This document shows, one piece after another, positions 6,920-16,800 of a stretch of 23,736 nucleotides of DNA (positions within the stretch are counted from its first letter, which is position 1; every line of letters starts with the position of its first letter). The translations under genes and the position numbers were made by a program. Below the pieces are notes generated by a model. It ran no database searches, was not told the origin of the DNA, and saw nothing but the letters and a program-made list of their open reading frames with translations. Origin of the DNA: Clostridia bacterium (GTDB taxonomy: Bacteria > Bacillota_A > Clostridia > Christensenellales > Aristaeellaceae); assembly GCA_017938785.1 (NCBI GenBank), contig JAGBAU010000198.1, positions 1-23,736 of the forward strand, in the 5' to 3' direction.

Positions 6920-8410
6920 ATGAAATATACCATCGCCCTGGACCAGGGAACCACCAGTTCCCGCGCCGTCATCTTCGATGAACAGGCAAACGTCGTCGCG
7001 GCCCACAGCATCGAATTTGAGCAAATCTATCCCCAGCCCGGCTGGGTAGAGCATCGTCCCGAGGACATCCTGAAGAGCCAGGTGGACGCCCTGAGAATTG
7101 CCGTGGAAAAGGCGGGCATCGACGCAGGCGACATAGCCGCTATAGGCATCGCCAACCAGCGGGAAACCACGCTCCTTTGGGAAAAAGCCACGGGCAAGCC
7201 CCTGTGCAACGCCATCGTATGGCAGTGCCGCCGCACCGCGCCGCTGGTGGAACGGCTCAAGAACGATGGTCTTGGCAACCTGCTGCGGGACCGCACCGGC
7301 CTGGTACCCGACGCCTACTTCTCCGGCACAAAGCTCCAATGGATGCTGGACAGCATTCCCGGCTCCCGCGAACGCGCCGTGCGCGGCGAACTCTGCTTCG
7401 GCACGGTGGACAGCTTCCTCACCTGGAACCTGACCCCCCGCCATGTACACGTCACCGATGCAACCAACGCCTCGCGAACCATGCTCTACAACATCCACGA
7501 GCAAAAATGGGATGAAATGCTGCTGCGCTCCATGAACATCCCCGAAGCCCTGCTGCCGGACGTTGTGGATAGCTCCCAGGTGGTGGGCATGCTGGATAAG
7601 TCCATCCTCGGCCGGGAGATTCCCATCGCCGCACTGGCCGGCGACCAGCATGCAGCACTGTTCGGCCAGGGTTGCTTCGAACCCGGCATGTGCAAAAACA
7701 CCTATGGCACCGGCTGCTTCGTGCTGATGAATACCGGCGCCACGCCCGTGAAATCCCAGAACAATCTGGTCACCACCATCGGCTGGAGACTGGACGGCAA
7801 AACCAGCTACGCCCTTGAGGGCAGCGTATTCGTGGGCGGCGCCGTTGTGCAATGGCTGCGTGATGAAATGCAGCTGGTGCGCACAGCCGCAGAAACCGAG
7901 GCGGTTGCCTTATCCGTAAAGGGCAACGGCAATGTATACTTTGTGCCCGCCTTCACCGGCCTGGGTGCACCCTATTGGGATATGTACAGCCGCGGCACCA
8001 TTGTAGGTCTGACCCGCGGCACCGGCCGCGCGCATATGGTTCGTGCCGCGCTGGAATCCATCGCTTACCAGTCCGCTGACGTAATCAATGCCATGACCTC
8101 CGATTCCGGTATCCGTTCCACCGTATTGCGGGTGGACGGCGGCGCCAGCGCAAACAATTTCCTGATGCAGTTCCAGAGTGACATCCTCGGCGTAAACGTA
8201 CTGCGTCCCCGCACCGTTGAAACCACTGCCATGGGTGCCGCCATGCTGGCCGGCCGTGCCGTCGGGCTGTGGAACGACCGGGAGCTCGCAGCCCTCCCCC
8301 AGCCGGACCGGCAGTTCCACCCTGAAATGGATAAGGCAGAGCGTGAGCGCTTGCTCCGCCAGTGGCAGCGGGCCGTTGGACGCAGCCACGGCTGGGCCAA
8401 GGATCAATAA
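6920..8410 (+). CDS. glpK: glycerol kinase
   Basis: The 496-aa enzyme phosphorylates glycerol to sn-glycerol 3-phosphate with ATP, the first step of glycerol use, in the cytoplasm. I choose the ATG at 6920, 8 nt after GGAGG; the in-frame ATG at 6905 overlaps that site. Visible FGGY-kinase landmarks (numbered from the chosen Met) are the phosphate-binding D-Q-G-T-T-S-S-R at 8-15, I-V-W-Q-C-R-R at 99-105, Y-F-S-G-T-K-L-Q-W at 133-141, the catalytic-Asp loop A-G-D-Q-H-A-A-L-F at 240-248, G-L-G-A-P-Y-W-D at 347-354, and D-G-G-A-S-A-N-N-F at 406-414. Length and motifs match the family fully. The His that HPr phosphorylates in enterococcal GlpK appears to be missing: the segment before the Asp loop reads M-L-D-K-S-I-L-G-R-E-I-P. 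No glycerol transporter or GlpD is next to it. Confidence 0.97.
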   Translation: MKYTIALDQGTTSSRAVIFDEQANVVAAHSIEFEQIYPQPGWVEHRPEDILKSQVDALRIAVEKAGIDAGDIAAIGIANQRETTLLWEKATGKPLCNAIVWQCRRTAPLVERLKNDGLGNLLRDRTGLVPDAYFSGTKLQWMLDSIPGSRERAVRGELCFGTVDSFLTWNLTPRHVHVTDATNASRTMLYNIHEQKWDEMLLRSMNIPEALLPDVVDSSQVVGMLDKSILGREIPIAALAGDQHAALFGQGCFEPGMCKNTYGTGCFVLMNTGATPVKSQNNLVTTIGWRLDGKTSYALEGSVFVGGAVVQWLRDEMQLVRTAAETEAVALSVKGNGNVYFVPAFTGLGAPYWDMYSRGTIVGLTRGTGRAHMVRAALESIAYQSADVINAMTSDSGIRSTVLRVDGGASANNFLMQFQSDILGVNVLRPRTVETTAMGAAMLAGRAVGLWNDRELAALPQPDRQFHPEMDKAERERLLRQWQRAVGRSHGWAKDQ

Positions 8411-8423
8411 AACTGAACGGTTG

Positions 8424-8451
8424 ACCGGCGCCTTTCGGCGCCGGTTCTTTT
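8424..8451 (+). terminator. intrinsic terminator of glpK
   Basis: A GC-rich 9-bp perfect stem, ACCGGCGCC (8424-8432) with GGCGCCGGT (8437-8445), has a TTTC loop and is followed by TCTTTT. It ends one base before the stop codon of the convergent Cys-rich gene, so the two genes have no spare sequence between them. Confidence 0.93.
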
Positions 8452-8730
8452 CTATCTGTACCAGGGTGGGCAATCACAGCGGTGCCTGGGTTTGCATCTT
8501 GCCGGAGCGCAGGGCTTCGGCGGACGCTTTATGCAAATACTCAGGTTTCCGCATTCATCCACGCACAATTCCACATCCGCATATTCCCCGGGACAGGACG
8601 GGTTTCCTATGCGCACGCACTGGCACTCCTCCCTCGGCTTGCATCGATCGCAATTATCAAACAGTGGCACGCGCAGCGAGCTTCCCGGATCACATCCGGG
8701 CGGATACAGCGGCATACGGCGGTATGTCAT
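8452..8730 (-). CDS. cysteine-rich 92-aa protein of unknown function
   Basis: The ATG at 8730 lies 7 nt after AAGGAGG, which fixes the start; an upstream in-frame extension has no ribosome site. Of 92 residues 13 are Cys (13, 27, 30, 36, 38, 46, 56, 60, 66, 74, 79, 85, 87), with several Pro and a basic C-terminus rich in C-x-P and R-H-R-C-D-C-P-P. There is no signal peptide or membrane segment. Pairs such as C27-x2-C30, C36-x-C38 and C85-x-C87 would suit metal binding or disulfide crosslinking. Small Cys/Pro-rich proteins of this sort are common in spore coats, but other roles (metallothionein-like storage, a modified-peptide precursor) are open. It is convergent with glpK and divergent from the yitT-family gene. 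Confidence 0.8.
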   Translation of the reverse strand: MTYRRMPLYPPGCDPGSSLRVPLFDNCDRCKPREECQCVRIGNPSCPGEYADVELCVDECGNLSICIKRPPKPCAPARCKPRHRCDCPPWYR

Positions 8731-8804
8731 ACCTTTCCCTCCTTCGCCGGATTGGCGTACCCGGCAATCATCATTATGATTTTTGCTGCACATGGGTGCA
8801 TGAT

Positions 8805-8833
8805 TTGATGAAAAGCGGGAATTGTGTTATAAT
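8805..8833 (+). promoter_or_regulatory. sigma-A-type promoter of the YitT-family gene
   Basis: TTGATG (8805-8810) and a perfect TATAAT (8828-8833) are 17 bases apart. The start would be about 8840, some 29 nt before the ATG at 8869, with GGAGG as the ribosome site. Confidence 0.85.
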
Positions 8834-8868
8834 GATCCTGTTCGATTATTTTGAATACGGAGGTCTGT

Positions 8869-9714
8869 ATGACCAAATTCTTTAAAGGTGAAACAAAAAA
8901 CGCATTGATGATCCTGTTGGGTCTGCTGTTCAGCACCTTTGCCTACAACGCATTTCTGGTTCCCAACAACATCGCGGCCGGCGGCTTCACAGGCATTGCA
9001 CAGCTAATCAACAGCGGAACCGGTTGGCCCATCGGTACCATCGCCCTGGTTCTGAACATTCCCCTGTTCCTGGTATCCATGAAATCCCTGGGCATACGCT
9101 TCGGCGTGCGTTCCCTGATCACCACCTTCCTCTTTTCGCTGCTGTTGGATACGCTTCGAATCAGTATCCCGGTGCAGGATGTGTGGCTGGCCACGGTCTA
9201 CGGCGGCCTGTTCTGCGGCATCGGCTTCGGCCTGATCCTGCGCGGCAGCGCCACCACCGGCGGAACGGATATGCTGGCGAGCCTCATCCACCGGATGGTT
9301 CCCATGGTACGCGTCAGCTGGGGCATCTTCATCATCGACGGCCTGGTCATTCTGGCGTCTGCCTTCGTGTTTGACATGATGTGCGCGCTGTATGCCATGC
9401 TCTGCATCCTGATCTGCAACGTGGTGATCGACTTTGTTCTGGAAGGTCCCAATTCCGCCCATTCCTTCTTCATCATCTCCGACAAGAGCGATGAAATTGC
9501 CCGCCGCATCATGGACGAACTGGACCGCGGCGTAACCGGGTTGGACGGCATGGGCATGTACAGCCAGACTCCCAAGCGGGTTCTGCTGTGCGCAGTGAGC
9601 CGCCTGGAAACCATGCGCCTGCGCCGCATCGTATTCTCCGTGGATCCCAGGGCCTTTATGATCTCCAATAAGGCCCACGATACCTACGGCGAAGGCTTCA
9701 AGGAAAACAAATAA
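8869..9714 (+). CDS. YitT family membrane protein (DUF161 plus DUF2179)
   Basis: The start is the ATG at 8869, 5 nt after GGAGG; the ORF extension upstream overlaps the promoter-proximal leader. The 281-aa product has about five to six membrane helices in residues 10-190, with the family-typical N-N-I-A-A-G-G-F-T-G segment near the N-terminus (33-42) and R-G-S-A-T-T-G-G-T-D at 125-134. A soluble C-terminal DUF2179 domain (about 216-270) contains G-V-T-G-L-D-G-M-G and I-D/V-D-P-R-A-F-M-I. YitT proteins are widespread in Firmicutes as several paralogues, and the transported substrate is not established. The gene has its own promoter and a strong terminator, so it is probably a single-gene unit. 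Confidence 0.95.
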   Translation: MTKFFKGETKNALMILLGLLFSTFAYNAFLVPNNIAAGGFTGIAQLINSGTGWPIGTIALVLNIPLFLVSMKSLGIRFGVRSLITTFLFSLLLDTLRISIPVQDVWLATVYGGLFCGIGFGLILRGSATTGGTDMLASLIHRMVPMVRVSWGIFIIDGLVILASAFVFDMMCALYAMLCILICNVVIDFVLEGPNSAHSFFIISDKSDEIARRIMDELDRGVTGLDGMGMYSQTPKRVLLCAVSRLETMRLRRIVFSVDPRAFMISNKAHDTYGEGFKENK

Positions 9715-9717
9715 TAC

Positions 9718-9753
9718 AAAAAGAAGAGCTTTCCTCGGAAAGCTCTTCTTTTT
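9718..9753. terminator. bidirectional terminator between the yitT-family gene and the EIIC-like gene
   Basis: A perfect 17-bp stem (9718-9734 with 9737-9753) has A-rich and T-rich ends, so each strand ends the hairpin in a run of five T. It serves both convergent genes; the minus-strand gene stops at 9756, two bases away. Confidence 0.95.
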
Positions 9754-9755
9754 GC

Positions 9756-10787
9756 TCATACATCCAGCTTGGCAGCGCCGAACTTGATCCAGTTTTTCCT
9801 GCGCATGATTTCGCTGATCAGCAGCGACAGCGCTGCAGGAAGGATGATGTGCAGCAGCAGTATCTTCACCAGCACGCCGCTCTCTCCCGCCATGGCCGAC
9901 CAGGTTCCGAACTGGCCCACCAGGCCGGAAGTGCCCATGCCTGCGGCGGAGCCCACATTCTTCATCTGGAAGATGGTGGTCGCCAGAGGGCCGAGGATGG
10001 CGGAGGTCAGGGTCGGCGGGACCAGGATGGCAGGGCTGCGCAGGATGTTGCCCACCTGCAGCATGGAGGTGCCCAGTCCCTGAGCGATCAGGCCGGAGAA
10101 TCCATTTTCACGATAGCTGGAAACCGCAAAGCCCACCATCTGGCAGCAGCAGCCCACGGTCGCAGCACCGGCCGCCAGCATGAGGCCAAGACCCATGGTA
10201 TTGCCCTCGGGCACAGTGAAAACCATGGCCGCCAGCGCCGCACTGGAAATGGGTGCGGTGAGCGCCAGGCCAAACATCACAGAAATGATAATGCCCATGG
10301 GAATGGGCTGCAGGGTGGTTGCAGATTCCAGGAAGCGCTGCAGGGCTGCGATTCCGGCGGTGATGGCGGAAGCCGTAAGGCTGGTCACCAAACCGCCGGC
10401 CACGATGACCACGGTGGGCACCACAATGATATCAATCTTCGTCTTGCCCGCCACCAGGCCGCCCAGCTCTGCGCTCACAACCGCAGCGAGGTATGCGCCG
10501 ATGGGACCGCTCATCTGGTAACCGAATGCGCCCGCTGCTGCACAGGAAAAGATGGCCAGCGGAACCACTTTCAATCCATAGCCGATCGCAACGCCGATGG
10601 CCGCGCCCACCACGGGCGAGGAAGCACCCACAACAGCTGCATAGGGCGCAAGGAACTTCAGGAAGGAAATCTGCGAAAGCTGCGACAGGATCAGGCCGAT
10701 GATCAGCGAAGCGAACAGACCCATACCCATCGCAGACAGTGCATCAATGATATATCTTTTGTATGCTTTCTTAAGCCATGCTTTCAA
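9756..10787 (-). CDS. PTS_EIIC_2 / PfoR-family membrane protein (orphan IIC-like)
   Basis: I choose the TTG at 10787 (343 aa). It lies about 7 nt after GGGGGTG, and the longer frame (from 10856) would start upstream of the -10 box at 10818-10823. The product is hydrophobic, with roughly eight to ten membrane helices and a positively charged N-terminus (K-A-W-L-K-K-A-Y-K-R-Y). Gly/Ala-rich repeats such as S-P-V-V-G-A-A-I-G-V-A-I-G-Y-G, a V-P-E-G-N-T-M-G segment and V-P-P-T-L-T-S-A-I-L-G match the PTS_EIIC_2 family, which includes PfoR of Clostridium perfringens. The family is annotated as PTS sugar permease but substrates are mostly unknown. No EIIA or EIIB gene is nearby, so PTS function is doubtful. 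It ends on a bidirectional terminator. Confidence 0.9.
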   Translation of the reverse strand: MKAWLKKAYKRYIIDALSAMGMGLFASLIIGLILSQLSQISFLKFLAPYAAVVGASSPVVGAAIGVAIGYGLKVVPLAIFSCAAAGAFGYQMSGPIGAYLAAVVSAELGGLVAGKTKIDIIVVPTVVIVAGGLVTSLTASAITAGIAALQRFLESATTLQPIPMGIIISVMFGLALTAPISSAALAAMVFTVPEGNTMGLGLMLAAGAATVGCCCQMVGFAVSSYRENGFSGLIAQGLGTSMLQVGNILRSPAILVPPTLTSAILGPLATTIFQMKNVGSAAGMGTSGLVGQFGTWSAMAGESGVLVKILLLHIILPAALSLLISEIMRRKNWIKFGAAKLDV

Positions 10788-10817
10788 TTTAAAGCACCCC
10801 CGTTTTGAGATGAAGGG

Positions 10818-10826
10818 ATTATAGCA
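10818..10826 (-). promoter_or_regulatory. extended -10 promoter of the EIIC-like gene
   Basis: On the minus strand TGC-TATAAT (10818-10826) is an extended -10 element. No good -35 is found 16-18 bases upstream, as is usual for extended -10 promoters. It lies 31 bases upstream of the chosen TTG start and beyond the stop codon of the glucan synthase gene. Confidence 0.7.
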
Positions 10827-10840
10827 CGGCATTGTTATAT

Positions 10841-13800
10841 CTATGTGTATATACACTTAAATATATCGTTTTTATTTTGGTTTTGTACACCCGCCTTCCG
10901 GGCCGGGAAAATGGCGGTATGCTCCCGTCCGTCATCCGCAAGGCAAATCCAATCCCCTTCAAGCGTTTCACCGTCCAGCGATACGCACTGCGCATCCCTG
11001 CGGCATATGAGGCAATACCGGCTCAATCCCCACTTGAGTTCAAGCTGAACCTCTTCCCAATCTCCAAGCAGCGCATTCAGTCGAACCCGGTTTCCTTCCC
11101 GTTCATAGCCCAGGAGTTTGAGTATGGCCAGCAGCATCCATGCCGCCGAGCCCGTATACCATGTCCATCCGCCCCGGCCTTCATGTTTGGGATTGGTGTA
11201 AACATCCGCGGCCATCACATAAGGTTCCACCCGATAGACGTCTGCATCTGCACGTGTTGACGCATGGTTCACCGGAAGCAGCATCTGCAATGCGCGGTGT
11301 GCACGCTCCACATCTCCCATCTCCGCCAGTGCAATCAGCATCCAGCAGGCTGCATGGGTGTATTGGGCGCCGTTTTCGCGTATCCCATTCGGATAGGCGG
11401 CGATATAGCCCGGATCGTATACATCTGCATCAAAGGGTGGTGTAAGCAGGCGTATCAGCTTCAGTTTTTCATCCGCCAACTGTTCCCATGCCGCATCCAC
11501 GGCGCTGCTGCAGCGTTGTTTATCCAATCCTGACAGCACAGCCCAGGCCTGGGAGATCAAGTCAATCCGGCAGCATTCGCATTCATGTCCGCCCAGCTGC
11601 ATTCCTTCATCGGTGTAGGCGCGCAGATACCATGCGCCATCCCAGGCGTTTTCTTCAAGCGCAGCAATCATCTGTTCATTCAGGCCCATGAGCCAGGCTC
11701 TGTCCTCCGCATTGGGGGCGACTTGTGCATATTCCGCCGCGCAGGCTGCCAGGAATTCACTCAGCCAAACACTCTCTCCCCTTCCCTCAATGCCCACGCG
11801 GTTCATACCATCGTTCCAGTCCCCCGCGCCCATTAGGCAAAGCCCATGCGCGCCCGTTTGCGCGGCACGCCGGAAGGCGCGCATGCAATGCTCGTGCAGC
11901 GTCGCAACATGCGCCGAAGGCTTCATGGGAGCGTAAATATCCTCCCGTCCCTCGGGTATCCCGGTATCCTCCAGAAAGGGCGCGCCCTCCCACAACACGC
12001 TTTCATCCCCGGTAATCCGCACGTAATTCGCCGTCACATAGGGCAGGAAGAGCAGATCATCCCGGATCCGTGTGCGCACACCCGAATAGGGTTCATGCCA
12101 CCAGTGGAGTACATCTCCCGCTTCAAACTGACGGGACGCACAATACAATAGGTGCCTGCGCACCAGCTGCGGCTCATAGTGAACCATGGCCAGCATATCC
12201 TGTAGCTGATCCCGGAAGCCGAATGCGCCGCCAGGCTGGTAGAGCCCTGTTCTGGCGCGGATGCGTCCGTTGAGGGTTTGCGCCTGTAAAAAGCCGTTGG
12301 CCAGCAGGTTTACCGCAGTATCAGGGGTATGGATGCGCAGCCTGTTCAGCCGTTCCTCCCAATCATCGCTGCTGCGCCGCAGCGATTCTCCGGAACGAAA
12401 ATCCCGCGCCAGCCCATATGCCGCTTCCGTATCCATTCCGCAGCCCAGCAGGAATCTGCACCGGTGCTGTTCGCCCTGTTTCAGATTCACAGGCAGGTGC
12501 AATGTCCATCCTCCCTGGGACAAATCCAGCATGTCCAGGCCGTGCGGTTTCATCATATCGCCTCCGGAAAAGAGCGTCATCCGATCGCAGCCGGTTCGGG
12601 CGCGGGGATCATCGCAGGCGAAGCAGCCCACACCCTCCATAGCGCCGGAGGCAAAGCATGCGCCATGATGGGACCAGCTGCGCAAGAGGCCTGTATCCGT
12701 ACTGTCCGTACCCATCAACCAATCCACGAAGCCCGCCAGACGCAGGTGCTTTGTATATTTTCCTTCGTTCCGGATGTGCAGTTCGAATTGTACGCCTCTC
12801 TTCTGCGCATGCATCTGTACTTCAAAAGCCAGTTCACCGGCCCGTCCCTGCCAGCTGCTTCGCCCCGGCTGATGGCTTACGATGAAATCCGTCATGGGAA
12901 TATCCCCCGGCAGCAATCGAATCCAGGTATCCTCCCCTTCATCCACCAGGTAAAACATCCAGCCCCAGCCTTCGTGCAGCACATCATTTGCAAAGGGCGT
13001 AAGTCGGCCGCTGCGGCTGTTCATATGCCAGGCAAAGCCGCCGCCCCGCTCCGTGACCACCGCGCCGGCGTGTTCAGAGGCCAGAACATTGCTCCAGGGT
13101 GCGGGCGGAAGCAGGTCCTTCTTCACCAGCATCCGGTAAGCCTTGCCGTCAAAGCCACCGTAGCCATTGAAGTATTTCAAATCTGCCGGCAGCTGCATTG
13201 CAGCGGATTGCATTGCAGCCCAACCTTCCGTCTCCCGAAGCAGAGTTCCATCCAGCGCGGACCGCAGCTGCGCAACAGCGTCCTCACGCCCCCGCAGGCG
13301 GATAACCGCAGCTCTGCAAATTGCACGATAGGTTTCTTCCTCCAGGTTTTGTATCTCCAGCACATGGGCGCCGCCCGGCGCATGGATCTGTCCGTTCAGG
13401 TGGCTGGAAGCGAGCAGATCGCCCACCGTTCCCCGAGCAGCCTGGAGGTAATCGCTGCCGTGAATATTGATAAGCACCAAATCCACATGCACGCCCATCA
13501 ATCTCCAAAAAGCATGCAAGCGCATACCTTCCCGCACACAATCCATGCTTTTTTCATCGAATTCCACCAGAAGGATGGGCAAATCGCCGGAAATTCCGGC
13601 TTTCCACATCAGACTGCGGGGCACGGCCTCGCATACGCCATCGCCTTCCAGCACCGTTTTCCTGAGCTTTGCATCGAACAGCAGCATGCTGACCCGCTGG
13701 AACATACGGTAATGCCTGCCGTCGATGCCCGCATGGCCCAGCACAGCCTGCATCTGAGTGGAGCTGAGCTGCAGCGCACGTTCAGGCATGTCCGCTCTCC

Positions 13801-16800
13801 TCATTTGTTCTATACGCGCATCCCGTTCTTCCGGCAAAACCAGCGCCAGTGCAAAATGCAGACTTATGCGCTCCGATTCCTTCAGATGCAGCCGGGTGCG
13901 CAATGCGCCGCAGGGATTGAGCACGCAGCCCTGCGATCCTGTCAGTTCCCGTATTCCCCCAGGCGAGCCGATGGAGCCCGTCCGTCCCGTCAGCCTTTCG
14001 TAATCCGTTTCAAATTCAACATCTCCGGTGCCGGAAATGAGATACACCATCTCCGGCAGCGCTTCCTTTCCATCCCGCCGCCTGCGCCGGAACACGAGAA
14101 TGCCCTCACCCAGGCATTCACTTTCAATGAACAGGTTCTGGAACACAGGATGGGCACGCATATCATTTTCCGGCGCCAACGCGACGGACATACAGCCGCA
14201 AACAGCCAGTTCTACCTCAGCATCGCCGGTATTTTCTGCATCCAGGCTCTGGTAGATGCAACCATCCTCCGGGGAAACAAGCGTACGCATCTGCACCCGA
14301 ACTGAGCCGAAGTCCTGCCTGCACAGGACGCAGCCCGGTTCGAAAAGCATGCGTCCCCCATTCCCCAGAACCGTCTTTTCTCCGGTTTTCAAATCCTCAA
14401 GGTGTATATACATGCCCTCATGCCGGCTGAGCAGGTCTCCCGAAAAACGGTTCAACTGTATATTCTTCCTCCAGGCATACGCACCGCCCCGGTCATTGAC
14501 CAGAACTGTGCTGCCGCCCCCGAAAAGCAGGTGTGCTTCAACAGCAAATTCCTGTCGTTTTGCCATGCGCGTAAAGCCCGCATCATTGTGTTCACGCATG
14601 CCACTGGACAGCATGCACTCCGTTCTGTCTCTTCGCGGCAGCTTCCCCGCCTCCTTTTCCTGAAGAAGCAGGCGAAGCGCCCTGGCTTGGGGTATTTCCA
14701 TAAAACGCTTCGAGAGCACATTGCCCCGCAGCGCATTGCACAGGGCGCACAGGGTCATGCCCTGATGATGGGCCATATAGCTGCGCACGATGTGGGGCCG
14801 CTGTACGCCCTCCATATGCAGGTAATCGGCGGCTTCATACAGGCCCAGTTCCCCGCTCCAGCCCATTTCGCACATGCGCCGCAGGTTATCCGCAGCCGCT
14901 GCAGGGTTCTCCACAAGTGCCAACGCCGCTGCATAGGGTGCGACCACATCCTGCACCGCATTTCCGCTCATGGCCAAATCCCGGAGGCCGAATGCACGGT
15001 ACTGGTAATTCAGGTGCAGGTCAAAGGCGTAATACCCGGATTCGGATACGCCCCACGGCCGTTCCAGCCGCCTTCCCCATGCCATCTGGTAGGCGACGGC
15101 GCCTCTCCTGCTCTGCCCGGCAAGGGTATTGGGCAAGCTCACAAGCAGCAGTTCCGGCATCAGGTATTCGAACATGGTTCCGCTCCAGGAAACAAGCGCC
15201 TGTTCACGCCCCAGCCGAACGCCTGCGCGGGAAAGGTGTTTCCAATGCTCCGTGGGTACCTGGCCCAGCATCATGGCCGTATAGCTCAGGATGCGCGCTT
15301 CAGAGGCATACAGATCGTAATGGGATTCACTCATGCGTCCGCCCTGCACATCCATGCCGATGCAAAACAGCTTGCGCTCCGAATCATACAGCGCCGCAAG
15401 ATTCATATCTTCCGCCAGGACACGCAGGCGCAGGGAAAGGCTTTCGTCCACATTCCTGACCACGGCGGCGCAAAGCAGCAGCGCGCCCGCCAGGTTTCCG
15501 CTGTCCACGCTGGACACATACCTGGGCCGCAGCGGAGAAAGATCATTGATGTCATACCAGTTGTAGAGCTGCCCATTCCATTTTTCCAATGCTTCCAGGG
15601 TGCGCACACTGTTTGCGATGCGCCGAAGCATGGTATCCTCATCCAGGAATCCCAGTTCCTGCGCAGAAATGCAGCTCATCAGGTACAAGCCGATGTTGGT
15701 GGGAGATGTGCGCCTGGCCTCTCCCACAGGAGGATCCAGCTGTACATTGTCCGGCGGCAGGCCGCAGCCATCCTCCGGCACATATTTTTCAAAGAAGCTC
15801 CACGTACGCTTCGCCAGGTCCAGAATCAAAGCAACCTGTTCCCCATTCAATGCGCTGGATTGATCCGCAGGCTCCCCCGCCAGATCCCTTGCCCAGCGTG
15901 CGCCCACAAAAAACAACGCAGCCAGCGCCAGTACGGCAGGGATCCAGAACGGCCTGAGCATCCCCGGCAGAAGCAGCAATGCAGCAATGCTTCCGGGCAC
16001 ATGGCTTCTGCGCCCATCCCTGCCTGCATCCGCCGCAGGTACCCATTCCATCAAATGCTTTTGGGAAACTACCAACCGCCACAGGGTACGCAAAATGGCG
16101 TCCAGCATGCATGCCGCTTCGGCAGGCAACACAGCGAGCCTCAAAAGTGCAGCCTTCCATGCAGGTTTGCGCAGACGTGGCAGCTGCAGGATGGGTTCTT
16201 GAAAGCTGAGCACCAGCCCCAGTGCAAACGCCAGCGGCGCATCCAGCCACACAGCATGAATCAAGAGTCCCAGCAGGGTCGGCGCATACAGACTGCGCAG
16301 CAGATTCCCTATCATCTTCATGCGGTCCACAAAGCGTATATGCAATCCGGATAGGATGACCGGCAGCAGCTGCCAGTCGCCCCGGGTCCAGCGGTGCAGG
16401 CGGGAAAGCTCGCCTTCCAGGCTATCCGGGCATCCATCATAGAAGTGCACATCGTTCAGATATCCCGCGCCTGCAAGAATCCCCTCAATCAGATCATGAC
16501 TGAGAATTGCATCATCCTGCAATATATCCTCGGTGGCTTCGGCAAAGGCACGCACATCATAGATCCCCTTCCCGGCAAAGTTCCCCCATCCGGTCATATC
16601 CTGGTAAAAATCCGAGACGGATACCGGATAGCTATCCATTCCACCCTTCCCGAAGGTCAATCTTGTATAGGCGTTCGAACAGGCTTCCGCCATCAGCTGC
16701 ATGTTGGGCTGCAGCACGGCATAGCCGCGCCGCCTGCCGTTCACCATGCACGAACGGTTCAGCGGATGATGCATAGCGCCGATCAGCCGGTGAAGATCTC

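Noticed and set aside
8731..8793. 21-residue N-terminal extension of the Cys-rich protein
   Set aside because: No ribosome site upstream of the longer start; AAGGAGG sits at the right distance for the ATG at 8730.
12329..16354. Long plus-strand open frames of 650-660 codons opposite the glucan synthase gene
   Set aside because: They have the composition of antisense shadows and no ribosome sites or domains; the minus frame encodes a full enzyme with all motifs.
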